Below, piece after piece: positions 1-6,300 of a DNA stretch of 9,065 nucleotides. Source of the stretch: JACDBE01 sp051002015 (GTDB taxonomy: Bacteria > Actinomycetota > Acidimicrobiia > Spongiisociales > UBA5794); assembly GCA_051002015.1 (NCBI GenBank), contig JBPCMS010000060.1:1-9065 (forward strand), given 5' to 3'. Made by a program: the position numbers and the translations under genes. The notes beneath the pieces are model-generated. The model ran no database searches and was not told the origin of the DNA. It worked only from the letters and a program-made list of their open reading frames with translations. Within the stretch, counting starts at the first letter, position 1. The number at the start of each line of letters is the position of its first letter.

Positions 1-1385
1 GGAACGTGGGCCTCGAGCTCGAAGACCATCCCGACCCCCCCATCGCCGCCATGGGTGGTCAGCGCCGCCCCCATCGGGTTGGTGTGCCGGGCGGAGATGG
101 CCAGCCCCAGCCCGGTCCCGCCGCGGCGGGCGGGGTCCACCATGTAGAACCGGTCGAACAGATACGGCAGCACCGCCTCGGGAACACCGGGCCCGGCATC
201 GGTGACGGTGAGCACCAGCTCGGCTTCCTCGACCGAGGCGTCGACCGCAACCGCCGCTCCAGGGGCGTGGGTGCGGGCGTTGTCGAGCAGGTTGGCCACC
301 ACCCGTTCCAGACCGATCCGGTCCACGGTGATCCTGTGCTCGCCGGCGACGGTGAGGGACGCCTCGGGGTTGCGCTCGGCGATGACGGCGGCCAGGAAGG
401 CGTCGAGGTCGATCGCCGCCGTCTCGGGAGGCTGGACGGCGGTGTCGAGCCTGGACACCTCCAACAGCTCCTCGACCAGCCGCCGTAGCCGGCCGACGTC
501 GCCGACCAGCATCTCGCCGACCAGTCGTGGCTCGGCGGGCAGCGCCCCGAGGTGTGGGGCCAGGATCGCCGCCTCGTTGACCAGGGCGGTGAGCGGGGTG
601 CGCAGCTCATGCGACACGTCGGCGACGAAGCGGCGCTCCCGTGCCCGAGACTCCTCCAGCTCGGCGATCTTCTGCTGCAGCGACCCGGCCATTTCGTTGA
701 AGGCGACGGCGAGGGCGCCGATCTCGTCCCCGCCCCGCTCGGCGAGCCGCACCTCGAGGTCACCCTCCGCCATGCGGTGGGCGCCCGAGGCGGCGGCCCT
801 GATCGGGCGGGCCACGGTGCGAGCGATCAGCCCGGCGACCAGCGCACCCAGGGCGGCCACCCCCAACCCGGCGCCGAGTAGCACCCGGCGCAGCTCGGTC
901 AGTGCCCGGTCGACCTCGGCGGCGGAGTACTCGAAGTAGAAGTCGGGCCCGATGTCGGGCCGTCGTGCGCCGATGAAGAGGACCGGCTCGCCGTCGAGCG
1001 CGGCGAACTGGTAGCCGATCTCGCCGCTCTCCACCAGCGCCCGCAGCTCGGGAGACAGCCGGGAGGGGACCTCGACCAGGTCGAGCGAGGAGACGAAGGG
1101 CTCCCCGTCGCCGAAGTCGACGAACACCCCGTCGGTGCCCCGCAGCACGAAGCGGGGGAGCAGCCCGGTGGCGGCGAACTGCTCACGGTCGGCGTCTGCG
1201 GGGAGCACCTCGGTGGTAGCCAGCTCGGTCACGTTGAACCGGGTACGGGCGACGGCGTCGTCGACCAGCTGGGAGCGGAGCGACCGCTCCACCAGCAGGT
1301 AACCGAGCCCGCCAACCAGCAGCGCGGTCACCGCCACCAGGGCGATAACGGTGGCCACCAGCCGCGAGCGGAAGCTACGCAGCAT
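1..1385 (-). CDS. Two-component sensor histidine kinase (HAMP-HisKA-HATPase), 3' end cut by window edge
   Basis: This is an inner-membrane sensor kinase that should autophosphorylate on His and pass the phosphate to the regulator encoded just upstream. The frame stays open from the ATG at 1385 to base 1, about 461 codons, and is cut shortly before its natural end. The order is: membrane segment at about residues 9-32; an extracytoplasmic sensor region of about 130 residues with no domain I recognise; a second membrane segment at about 168-188; a HAMP linker; then the phosphoacceptor box FVADVSHELRTPLTAL with His259. The ATP-binding domain shows the N box NLLDN (365-369), the G1 box DAGPGVP, the F box LFDRFYMVDPARRGG and the G2 box GTGLGLAIS. 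All catalytic motifs are intact. The ATG overlaps the regulator's stop by one base (TGATG), so the pair is probably translationally coupled. The stimulus cannot be inferred from the sequence. Confidence 0.93.
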   Translation of the reverse strand, partial: MLRSFRSRLVATVIALVAVTALLVGGLGYLLVERSLRSQLVDDAVARTRFNVTELATTEVLPADADREQFAATGLLPRFVLRGTDGVFVDFGDGEPFVSSLDLVEVPSRLSPELRALVESGEIGYQFAALDGEPVLFIGARRPDIGPDFYFEYSAAEVDRALTELRRVLLGAGLGVAALGALVAGLIARTVARPIRAAASGAHRMAEGDLEVRLAERGGDEIGALAVAFNEMAGSLQQKIAELEESRARERRFVADVSHELRTPLTALVNEAAILAPHLGALPAEPRLVGEMLVGDVGRLRRLVEELLEVSRLDTAVQPPETAAIDLDAFLAAVIAERNPEASLTVAGEHRITVDRIGLERVVANLLDNARTHAPGAAVAVDASVEEAELVLTVTDAGPGVPEAVLPYLFDRFYMVDPARRGGTGLGLAISARHTNPMGAALTTHGGDGGVGMVFELEAHV

Positions 1386-2062
1386 CACCGGGCGGCGCGG
1401 TATCCGACGCCACGAACGGTCTCGATCAGGGGCGGAGCCGGGTCCCCGGTCTCCAGCTTGGCCCGGAGCCGCTGCACGGCCACGTCGACCAGACGGGAGT
1501 CGCCCAGGTACGAGTACCCCCACACCCGGTCGAGCAGGATCTCCCTGGTGAACACCTGACCGGGCCGTCTCGCCAGCTCGAGCAGGAGCCGGAACTCGGT
1601 GGGGGTCAGCGCCAGCTCCTCACCGTTGCGGACCACACGGTGCCCGAGGACGTCGATGTGGAGATCGCCCAGCGTCACCGTCTCCGCCGGCTCGATCTGC
1701 TGGGCGCGGCGCAGGGCGGCGCGGATCCTGGCCACCAGCACCGGCATCTCGAACGGCTTGGTGACGTAGTCGTCCGCACCCGACTCGAGACCGACCACGA
1801 CGTCGACGGTCTCCGCCCTGGCGGTGAGCATCACCACCGGGACCGACGAGTCGGCTCTGATTGCCCGGGCCACCTCGAGCCCGTCGACGTAGGGGAGCAT
1901 GATGTCGAGCACCACCAGATCGGGACGCTGGTGGCGGAACTTGAGCAGCGCCTCCCGCCCGTCTCCGGCCGTTTCCACCCGGAAACCGGCGTCCTGGAGA
2001 CCGATGCGGGTGATCTCCCGGATCGACGGGTCGTCCTCGACCAGCAGGATGGTGGCGTCCAC
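1385..2062 (-). CDS. OmpR/PhoB-family response regulator (winged-helix DNA-binding)
   Basis: This is a cytoplasmic transcription factor of 225 aa, the usual length for the OmpR/PhoB family. The receiver domain (about residues 1-120) has the acidic pair D10/D11, phosphoacceptor D53 in LVVLDIMLPYVDG, T80 in the VVMLTAR strand and K102 in DDYVTKPF. The C-terminal winged helix (about 130-225) carries the typical ELALTPTEFRLLLELA and VWGYSYLGDSRLVDVAVQRLR stretches and ends GVGYRAAR. The start is a GTG at 2062 with no Shine-Dalgarno. A -10-like hexamer ends exactly 7 nt before it, which suggests a leaderless mRNA. The gene is first in a two-gene operon with the sensor kinase. I cannot assign it to a named regulator (MtrA, MprA or PhoP type) from sequence alone, so no symbol is given. 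Confidence 0.96.
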   Translation of the reverse strand: MDATILLVEDDPSIREITRIGLQDAGFRVETAGDGREALLKFRHQRPDLVVLDIMLPYVDGLEVARAIRADSSVPVVMLTARAETVDVVVGLESGADDYVTKPFEMPVLVARIRAALRRAQQIEPAETVTLGDLHIDVLGHRVVRNGEELALTPTEFRLLLELARRPGQVFTREILLDRVWGYSYLGDSRLVDVAVQRLRAKLETGDPAPPLIETVRGVGYRAAR

Positions 2063-2069
2063 GGCGGCA

Positions 2070-2097
2070 AGTATGGCCGGGCGGGGCCTCTTGTCGG
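2070..2097 (-). promoter_or_regulatory. Putative leaderless promoter of the response-regulator operon
   Basis: Read on the minus strand, a -35-like CCGACA (2097-2092) is separated by 16 bp from a -10-like CATACT (2075-2070). Seven bases later comes the GTG start codon of the response regulator. This is the spacing expected if transcription begins at the start codon itself, and there is no ribosome binding site. The -35 hexamer lies inside the 54-bp duplicated segment and the -10 hexamer lies outside it. The hexamers are inferred by eye from the actinobacterial consensus. Confidence 0.45.
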
Positions 2098-2193
2098 GCT
2101 GATCACCGCCTGGGGGTCACCCGGCCTGGGTGGCTATCCGCCTCTTGTCGGGCTGATCACCGCCTGGGGGTCACCCGGCCTGGGTGGCTATCC
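2086..2193. repeat. Perfect 54-bp tandem duplication (2 copies)
   Basis: Bases 2086-2139 and 2140-2193 are identical over all 54 positions. The match breaks on both sides (2085 versus 2139, and 2140 versus 2194). The right copy contains the last codons and TGA stop of the VOC gene on the minus strand. The left copy is a second, non-coding version of the same segment, placed just upstream of the response-regulator promoter. Each copy contains a small GC hairpin, CACCC-GGCCT-GGGTG (2118-2132 and 2172-2186), and a TGATCA palindrome. Two copies with no spacer is a simple tandem duplication and not a CRISPR or insertion-sequence structure. Confidence 0.97.
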
Positions 2194-2558
2194 ACCACGT
2201 GGTGCCCCCGGCGTCCCTCACCCCGCCTCGGCGGTCGAGGTCGTCCTTCTGGGCGGGCTCCTGGACCGACGTGGCTCCGGCGGCCAGCGCCCGCCGGTAG
2301 GTGTCGTCCACGTCGGCGACGTACACGTGGACCATCGAACCGGGCGACGGCCAATCGGAGGTGGCGTCGGCCAGCATCACCACGGTGTCGTCGATGCGTA
2401 CCTCGACATGCAGCAGCCCGCCGTCCTCGTCGGCGTATCGGCGTAGCTGCACCCCCCGGAAGACCTTGACCAGGAAGTCGACGGTGGCCTGGGCACCGTT
2501 GACGATCAGGTAGGGGGGACACACTGCTGTACCCGTCGGGCTTGTGGGTGATGACCAT
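2171..2558 (-). CDS. VOC-superfamily (glyoxalase/PhnB-like) protein, interrupted by a 1-base frameshift
   Basis: This is a small protein of the vicinal oxygen chelate fold, PhnB-like subgroup; its substrate is unknown. The ATG at 2558 has a good Shine-Dalgarno (TGAGGAG, 5 nt upstream) and opens with MVITHKPDGYSSVSP, the usual PhnB-like N-terminus (KPxGYxxVxPYL). The family frame then continues as PYLIVNGAQATVDFLVKVF, LLHVEVRIDDTVVMLAD and GGTTWWIATQAG, but one base out of phase. The shift falls in a run of six C (2513-2518); five would restore one frame of 128 aa. Read literally, the start frame gives an Arg-rich 133-aa product ending near 2157. The C-terminus is slightly short for the family, and its last codons lie in the 54-bp duplicated segment. 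The gene follows the DUF4015 lipoprotein by 15 bp, as an operon. A sequencing error, a real recent mutation and slippage are all possible. Confidence 0.8.
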
Positions 2559-2573
2559 GGCGACTCCTCAGGA

Positions 2574-3887
2574 TCAGTTGGCGTTGGGGAGGGCGGCGCG
2601 GGGGTAGTTGCCTGCGGCGTTCCACAGGATCCACCCATACCCGCGGGTGTCCGCCTCGGCGATGGAGGCGGCGATCTGTTCGGCCGACCAGTAGAACGCC
2701 TGGAGCCACGGGCGTATCAGGGTGCCCGGCGAGACCCGGCGGGCGGCGTTGTCCAGGGCGTCTGCGGTCACCGCCGCCGGGTGGTCGTTGGGATCGGCGA
2801 ACCCGAGCCAGCCGGGGGAGTAGTGACTGGGGTAGACCATCGGGCTGAGGGCGTCGACGGCGGTGGACAGCTCCTCGGGGCGTTGCCCGATCCCCTCGTC
2901 CGTCGGCGAGGACACCACGATCCCGAAGATCGCCGCCGACACCGCGCATCCCAGCGGGTGGAGCTTGCGGCTGGCGGCGTCGAGGAAGCTGCGGATGACA
3001 TCGACCCGCTGGTCGGCGGTGAGCGGCTGGGCCGCCTGGGCGGCGGACGCCGTCTCCCCGGCGGGGAACCGCACATAGTCGAACTGGACCTCGTCGAACC
3101 CCAGCTCGCACGCCTCGATCGCCAGGTTGGTGGGGTACGCCCAGTTGGACCGGTCGACGGGGTTGACCCAGATCCCGGCAAGCTTGGCCTCGGGGTCGTT
3201 CGACCACACCTGGTCCTCGAAGGTGACGATCCTGGTGATGGCGTACAGCCCGGCCCGGTGGGCCTGCTCCACCATCGCCACCGGGTCGTAGGTGTCGTCG
3301 ACCGCACCGAGACGATCAGCCCGGGGCACGCCGGTGGCGTAGCGCACCTTGCCAGTCTCGTCCTTGGTGTCGAAGACCAGGGCGTTCACCGTCGTACCCT
3401 CGATGAGGTCGAGCAGGGCGTCGAATCGGGCCGGGTCGCCGGCGACGTCGGGTGTGGCCCGCACCCCCCGCACCACCCGCGGCTCCAGCTCGATGTCGAG
3501 GTGGGTGCGGCTGCCTCCCCACCGCACCAGGCGGGGGAGCCATCCGGGGAGGTACACCTGGATCGGGCCGGCTTCGATCTGGAGGAGGGCGAAGGCTCCG
3601 GCGGCGTCGGTGTCGGTGCGGGCGTCGCCGGCGGTCACCACGGCGGCGGGAAGGGGGCTGCCGGCGGCGTCGGTCACCGTACCGGTCAGGTCGCGCCGTG
3701 GGATGGTGGTGGTGGTGGTGCTGGTCGTGGTGGTGCTGGTGGAGGTGGTGGTGAGGGCGGGGAGCGTGGTGAGCGGAGCCGCCGAGGTGCCCGCGGCGGC
3801 GTCGGCCGGACCGGAGGGAGCGGTGGAGCAGCCGGCGAGGGCCACCGCCACCGCGGCGGAGAGGAGGGACTTGAGGAGGCGGCCCAT
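2574..3887 (-). CDS. Secreted lipoprotein with carboxypeptidase-regulatory-like domain and DUF4015 putative glycosyl hydrolase domain
   Basis: This is a predicted exported, membrane-anchored lipoprotein of 437 aa that may act on a cell-envelope or extracellular glycan; the substrate is unknown. The signal peptide MGRLLKSLLSAAVAVALAGC ends in the lipobox LAGC with Cys20. Residues about 34-63 are a low-complexity Thr/Ser linker. Residues about 66-130 resemble a carboxypeptidase regulatory-like beta-sandwich (LTGTVTDAAGSPLPAAVVTA). From about 140 on is a TIM-barrel-like DUF4015 region with its hallmark stretches: NALVFDTKDETGKVRY, GLYAITRIVTFED, LGFDEVQFDYVRFP, LSPMVYPSHYSPGWLGFADP, RPWLQAFYW and YGWILWNAAGNYP. 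The start at 3887 is chosen because it gives a clean signal peptide; the frame stays open to 4115 but that extension overlaps corA. The gene lies 59 bp after corA with a hairpin between them. Glycosidase activity is inferred from the family name only. Confidence 0.9.
   Translation of the reverse strand: MGRLLKSLLSAAVAVALAGCSTAPSGPADAAAGTSAAPLTTLPALTTTSTSTTTTSTTTTTIPRRDLTGTVTDAAGSPLPAAVVTAGDARTDTDAAGAFALLQIEAGPIQVYLPGWLPRLVRWGGSRTHLDIELEPRVVRGVRATPDVAGDPARFDALLDLIEGTTVNALVFDTKDETGKVRYATGVPRADRLGAVDDTYDPVAMVEQAHRAGLYAITRIVTFEDQVWSNDPEAKLAGIWVNPVDRSNWAYPTNLAIEACELGFDEVQFDYVRFPAGETASAAQAAQPLTADQRVDVIRSFLDAASRKLHPLGCAVSAAIFGIVVSSPTDEGIGQRPEELSTAVDALSPMVYPSHYSPGWLGFADPNDHPAAVTADALDNAARRVSPGTLIRPWLQAFYWSAEQIAASIAEADTRGYGWILWNAAGNYPRAALPNAN
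3704..3753. repeat. GGT/ACC trinucleotide-rich tract encoding the Thr linker
   Basis: The plus strand is an imperfect GGT repeat with GCT, CGT and GAG interruptions. On the minus strand it reads as ACC/ACG/AGC codons for the Thr/Ser linker between the lipid anchor and the folded domains of the lipoprotein. It stays in frame, so length changes by whole units would only lengthen or shorten the linker. Confidence 0.85.
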
Positions 3888-3919
3888 GGGTTCAGCAGGG
3901 TACCGGCGCGGGCCGTCCT

Positions 3920-3937
3920 GCCCGGCACTCTCCGGGC
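3920..3937 (-). terminator. GC-rich hairpin after corA, possible terminator without U-tract
   Basis: GCCCGG (3920-3925) and CCGGGC (3932-3937) form a perfect 6-bp stem with a 6-nt loop. The stem begins 10 bases after the corA stop and ends before the lipoprotein start. No T-run follows on the minus strand, so it is not a classical intrinsic terminator; GC hairpins without a U-tract are commonly proposed as terminators in actinobacteria. It suggests that corA and the lipoprotein are at least partly separate transcripts. Confidence 0.35.
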
Positions 3938-3946
3938 GAGGCGTGG

Positions 3947-4915
3947 TCAGAGCCAGCCGCTCCGGCGGAAGCTGCGGTACAGGATGCCGGCGACCACCGC
4001 CATCAACACCAGTACCAACGGGAACCCCCACCAGACGTGGGCGCCCGGTAACCGGTCGAAGTTCATCCCGAAGATCCCGGCGACGAGGGTGGGCACAACC
4101 CCCACCGCCACCCATGCCGAGATCTTGCGCATGTCTTCGTTCTGGCGCACCCCGATCTGGGTGAGGTTGGCATCAAGGATCGAGGTAAGCAGATCGCGCT
4201 GCTGGTCGACCATCGACGCCACCCGGACCGCGTGGTCGAAGACGTCTCTGAAGTACTCCCGCGACCCGGGATCGACAACGGCGATCTCGCCCTTGGTCAG
4301 GCGGACCAGCGGCTCGAGCAGCGACCCCACCGCCGTCCTGAATTCCAGAACCTCGCGTTTCAGGAAGTAGATCCGCTCCGAGGGATAGGTCGACGCCGAG
4401 GAGAACACGTCCTGCTCGACCTCGCCGATGTCGTTCTCCAGCCCCGCCACCACCGGGCTGTAGTCGTCGACCACTCGGTCCATCACAGCGTGGAGAACCG
4501 CGCTCGGGCCCAGCTCGAGCATGTGCGGCGTGGCCTCCAACGCCCGCCGCACCGACCCCAGCTCGCTCGCCTTGCCGTGTCTGACGATGAGGACGTACTG
4601 CTCGCCGGTGAGGATGATGATCTCGCCGAACTCGATCTCCTCCGTCTCGTCCAGGTAGCGGGCGGTCTTGAGGACGACGAGCAGTGAGTCTTGGTAGACC
4701 TCGAGCTTGGGGCGCTGGTGGGCGGCGACGGCGTCCTCGGCGGCCAGCTCGTGCAGCCCGAAGACCTCCCGCACCGCCTCGAACTCCTCGTGGGTGGGCT
4801 CGTAGAGACCGAGCCACACGAACCCCTCGTGTCCGACGTGGTCGAGGGCGTGCTCGATCGACAGCGTCTCGGTGATCCGCTTGCCCTTCTCGTAAACGGC
4901 GCAGTCGACAATCAC
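3947..4915 (-). CDS. corA: CorA-family magnesium/cobalt transport protein
   Basis: This is an inner-membrane divalent-cation channel, probably a homopentamer carrying Mg2+ (or Co2+/Ni2+) by analogy with CorA. The 322-aa protein has the usual size and layout. A soluble N-terminal domain occupies about residues 1-240, with long helices such as RVVDDYSPVVAGLENDIGEV and VFDHAVRVASMVDQQRDLLT. Two C-terminal membrane helices follow at about 265-282 and 298-315. The signature GMN lies between them at 283-285 (IFGMNFDRLP), and a basic tail (SFRRSGWL) ends the protein. The chosen start is GTG at 4915, immediately before the family-like IVDCAVYEKGKRITE. It has no Shine-Dalgarno and a -10-like element 6 nt upstream. 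The frame stays open to 5236, but that part lies opposite the DUF5996 gene. It is transcribed alone or with the lipoprotein downstream, and divergently from DUF5996. Confidence 0.95.
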   Translation of the reverse strand: MIVDCAVYEKGKRITETLSIEHALDHVGHEGFVWLGLYEPTHEEFEAVREVFGLHELAAEDAVAAHQRPKLEVYQDSLLVVLKTARYLDETEEIEFGEIIILTGEQYVLIVRHGKASELGSVRRALEATPHMLELGPSAVLHAVMDRVVDDYSPVVAGLENDIGEVEQDVFSSASTYPSERIYFLKREVLEFRTAVGSLLEPLVRLTKGEIAVVDPGSREYFRDVFDHAVRVASMVDQQRDLLTSILDANLTQIGVRQNEDMRKISAWVAVGVVPTLVAGIFGMNFDRLPGAHVWWGFPLVLVLMAVVAGILYRSFRRSGWL

Positions 4916-4921
4916 GGGATC

Positions 4922-4949
4922 ATCTTGGCACGAAGCCGGCGCCGGGCAA
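4922..4949 (-). promoter_or_regulatory. Putative leaderless promoter of corA
   Basis: On the minus strand, TTGCCC (4949-4944, 4 of 6 bases as in TTGACA) is followed after 16 bp by CAAGAT (4927-4922), and after 6 more bases by the GTG start of corA. No ribosome binding site is visible. The -10 match is weak (3 of 6), so the call rests mainly on position and on the same layout at other genes in the window. Confidence 0.35.
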
Positions 4950-4974
4950 GGGTCCTTCGGCCGCATCTCCCGAG

Positions 4975-4980
4975 TACGGT
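4975..4980 (+). promoter_or_regulatory. Putative -10 element of the DUF5996 gene (leaderless layout)
   Basis: TACGGT fits the actinobacterial TANNNT -10 pattern and is followed by exactly 7 bases and then the ATG at 4988. There is no Shine-Dalgarno upstream of that ATG. I see no convincing -35 element. The site lies in the 72-bp gap shared with the divergent corA promoter. Confidence 0.4.
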
Positions 4981-4987
4981 TCGCCCG

Positions 4988-5782
4988 ATGATCCTGCAAC
5001 CCCTCCCTGCCGGGTTCGACGCCACCCGTGACGCCGTCCACGGCTACGCCAGGGCGGTGGGGGAGCTGGCCAGGGCCCACGCCATCGCCCACCCCAACTG
5101 GTGGCACCTCGGGCTGAGGGTGCGCCCCGACGGCCTGGCCACGGTGCCCCTGCCGCTGCCGGACGGGGGAGCGATGGCCGTCAGGCTCGACCTGGCAGCA
5201 GGGGTGGCCGAGGCGGTGTCGAGCCGGGGCGATCACCTGGCGGTCGGTCTCGGCGGCGTCACCCCGGGCGACCTCGCCGACCGGCTCGCTGGTTTCGCCG
5301 CCGGCTGCGCGCTCGAGGGCGGCCTCGACCTGTCACGTATCCCCGAGGGGGCGGGGGATCCCGACTGGGAGGTCGCCGCCGCATACGCCGCAACGCTGGT
5401 CGACATCGACCGGACCCTGGAGCGCCACCGGGTGACCCTGGGGTTGGCCGCCGGTCCCATCGTGGTGTGGCCCCACGGCTTCGACATTGCCTTCGAGTGG
5501 TTCGGTACCAGGCGGGTGACCGGCGAGGACGGCGACACCGCCGCCCAGCTCAACCTGGGCTTCTCCCCGCACGACGGCGGCTACTTCTACTCCAACCCGT
5601 GGCCCTTCGACCAGGCGCTCACCGGGGCCGAGCTCCCACCTGGGGCATCGTGGCACCTCGAAGGGTGGCAGGGCACGATCCTGCCCTATGCCGAGGTGGC
5701 GGGCAGGGAGGACGGGGCGGAGAGGGTGGTCGCCTACGCCGCCGCGGTGCACCGCATCGCCCGATCCACCCTGATGGCGTAG
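4988..5782 (+). CDS. DUF5996 family protein
   Basis: This is a 264-aa, probably cytoplasmic protein of unknown function, with no signal peptide or membrane segment. Family-like landmarks are AIAHPNWWHLGLRVRPDGLA (N37 W38 W39), the central block GPIVVWPHGFDIAFEWF (PHGFD at 162-166), and a C-terminal aromatic block with AQLNLGFSPHDGGYFYSNPW and LPPGASWHLEGWQGTILPY. The conserved His, Asp and Trp residues could form a binding or catalytic pocket, but no reaction is known to me. The start at 4988 is chosen because the protein matches the family from here, because TACGGT lies 7 nt upstream, and because the longer open frame back to 4691 is antisense to corA. It is monocistronic, divergent from corA and convergent with the deaminase; the 56-bp gap to the deaminase holds no clear terminator. 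The family assignment is from recalled motif patterns. Confidence 0.82.
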   Translation: MILQPLPAGFDATRDAVHGYARAVGELARAHAIAHPNWWHLGLRVRPDGLATVPLPLPDGGAMAVRLDLAAGVAEAVSSRGDHLAVGLGGVTPGDLADRLAGFAAGCALEGGLDLSRIPEGAGDPDWEVAAAYAATLVDIDRTLERHRVTLGLAAGPIVVWPHGFDIAFEWFGTRRVTGEDGDTAAQLNLGFSPHDGGYFYSNPWPFDQALTGAELPPGASWHLEGWQGTILPYAEVAGREDGAERVVAYAAAVHRIARSTLMA

Positions 5783-5838
5783 CCCGCCACCCGGTTACCC
5801 GGTCGGCAGCACCTGGTCGACGGCGGGGTAAATTGCGT

Positions 5839-6300
5839 TCAATCCTCCCCGATGTCCTCGTGCCACAGCTCCGGGTGGTCGGCGATGAAGGCCTCCATCA
5901 ACCGGACGCAGCGGGGGTCGTCGACCACCTCGACGGCGATCCCGGCGGCGTCGAGGAGGTGCCGGGGTCCCGAGAAGGTGCGGTCCTCGCCCACCACCAC
6001 CCGCCCGATCCCGTAGAGCAGGATGGCCCCGGTGCACATCGAGCACGGCGACAGGGTCGAGTAGATCGTCGCCCGGCGGTATGCCGAGGCGGGGAGCCTC
6101 CCCGCGTTCTCCAGGCAGTCCATCTCGGCGTGGAGGACGACGCTGTCCCGCTGCACCCGCCGGTTGCGGCCCCGCCCCACGATCTCTCCGTCGATGACCA
6201 GCACCGAGCCGATCGGGATCCCGCCCTGGGCGAGACCGGCCTCGGCCTCGGCCACGGCGGCGTCGAGAAAGGGATCGCTCCCCGGGTGGTCGGTGGTCAC
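5839..6300 (-). CDS. Cytosine deaminase of the yeast Fcy1 type (CDA-fold nucleoside deaminase)
   Basis: This is a zinc-dependent deaminase expected to convert cytosine (or a related base) to uracil and ammonia in the cytoplasm. Its 153 aa match the size of yeast Fcy1 (158 aa) and it resembles that protein along its whole length: GGIPIGSVLVIDG, the zinc/proton-shuttle motif LHAEMDCLENAGRL (His57, Glu59), STLSPCSMCTGAI (Cys86, Cys89), Asn46, and the characteristic ending ELWHEDIGED. It is unrelated to CodA, the usual bacterial cytosine deaminase of the amidohydrolase family. I choose the GTG at 6300, which overlaps the tdh stop in a GTGA arrangement; GTG codons at 6306 and 6327 are possible alternatives inside tdh. 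It is the last gene of the kbl-tdh operon and was presumably co-expressed with it. The substrate is inferred from similarity; a guanine, creatinine or pterin-like substrate is not excluded. Confidence 0.88.
   Translation of the reverse strand: MTTDHPGSDPFLDAAVAEAEAGLAQGGIPIGSVLVIDGEIVGRGRNRRVQRDSVVLHAEMDCLENAGRLPASAYRRATIYSTLSPCSMCTGAILLYGIGRVVVGEDRTFSGPRHLLDAAGIAVEVVDDPRCVRLMEAFIADHPELWHEDIGED

Noticed and set aside
2086..2193. CRISPR-like or mobile-element repeat
   Set aside because: There are only two copies, with no spacer between them, no terminal inverted repeats and no transposase or cas gene. It is a simple tandem duplication.
2171..2638. 155-aa frame with the alternative VOC start at 2638
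   Set aside because: Its first ~40 residues are Pro/Thr/Ser-rich and lie inside the lipoprotein gene in another frame. The real N-terminus (MVITHKPDGYSSVSP) with a Shine-Dalgarno is at 2558.
3888..4115. N-terminal extension of the lipoprotein
   Set aside because: It overlaps corA and would bury the signal peptide and lipobox that start cleanly at 3887.
2544..4370. 608-codon open frame on the plus strand
   Set aside because: It lies wholly antisense to the lipoprotein, the end of corA and part of VOC. Its translation is Gly/Val/Arg-rich with no recognisable motif, as expected from an antisense frame in GC-rich DNA.
4916..5236. N-terminal extension of corA
   Set aside because: The extra ~107 residues are low-complexity, lie opposite DUF5996 and do not fit CorA, whose family-like sequence begins at the GTG at 4915.
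5783..5838. Possible bidirectional terminator between DUF5996 and the deaminase
   Set aside because: CCCGCC (5783-5788) and GGCGGG (5822-5827) can pair, but the loop is 33 nt with no good inner stem and no T-run, so it is not convincing.
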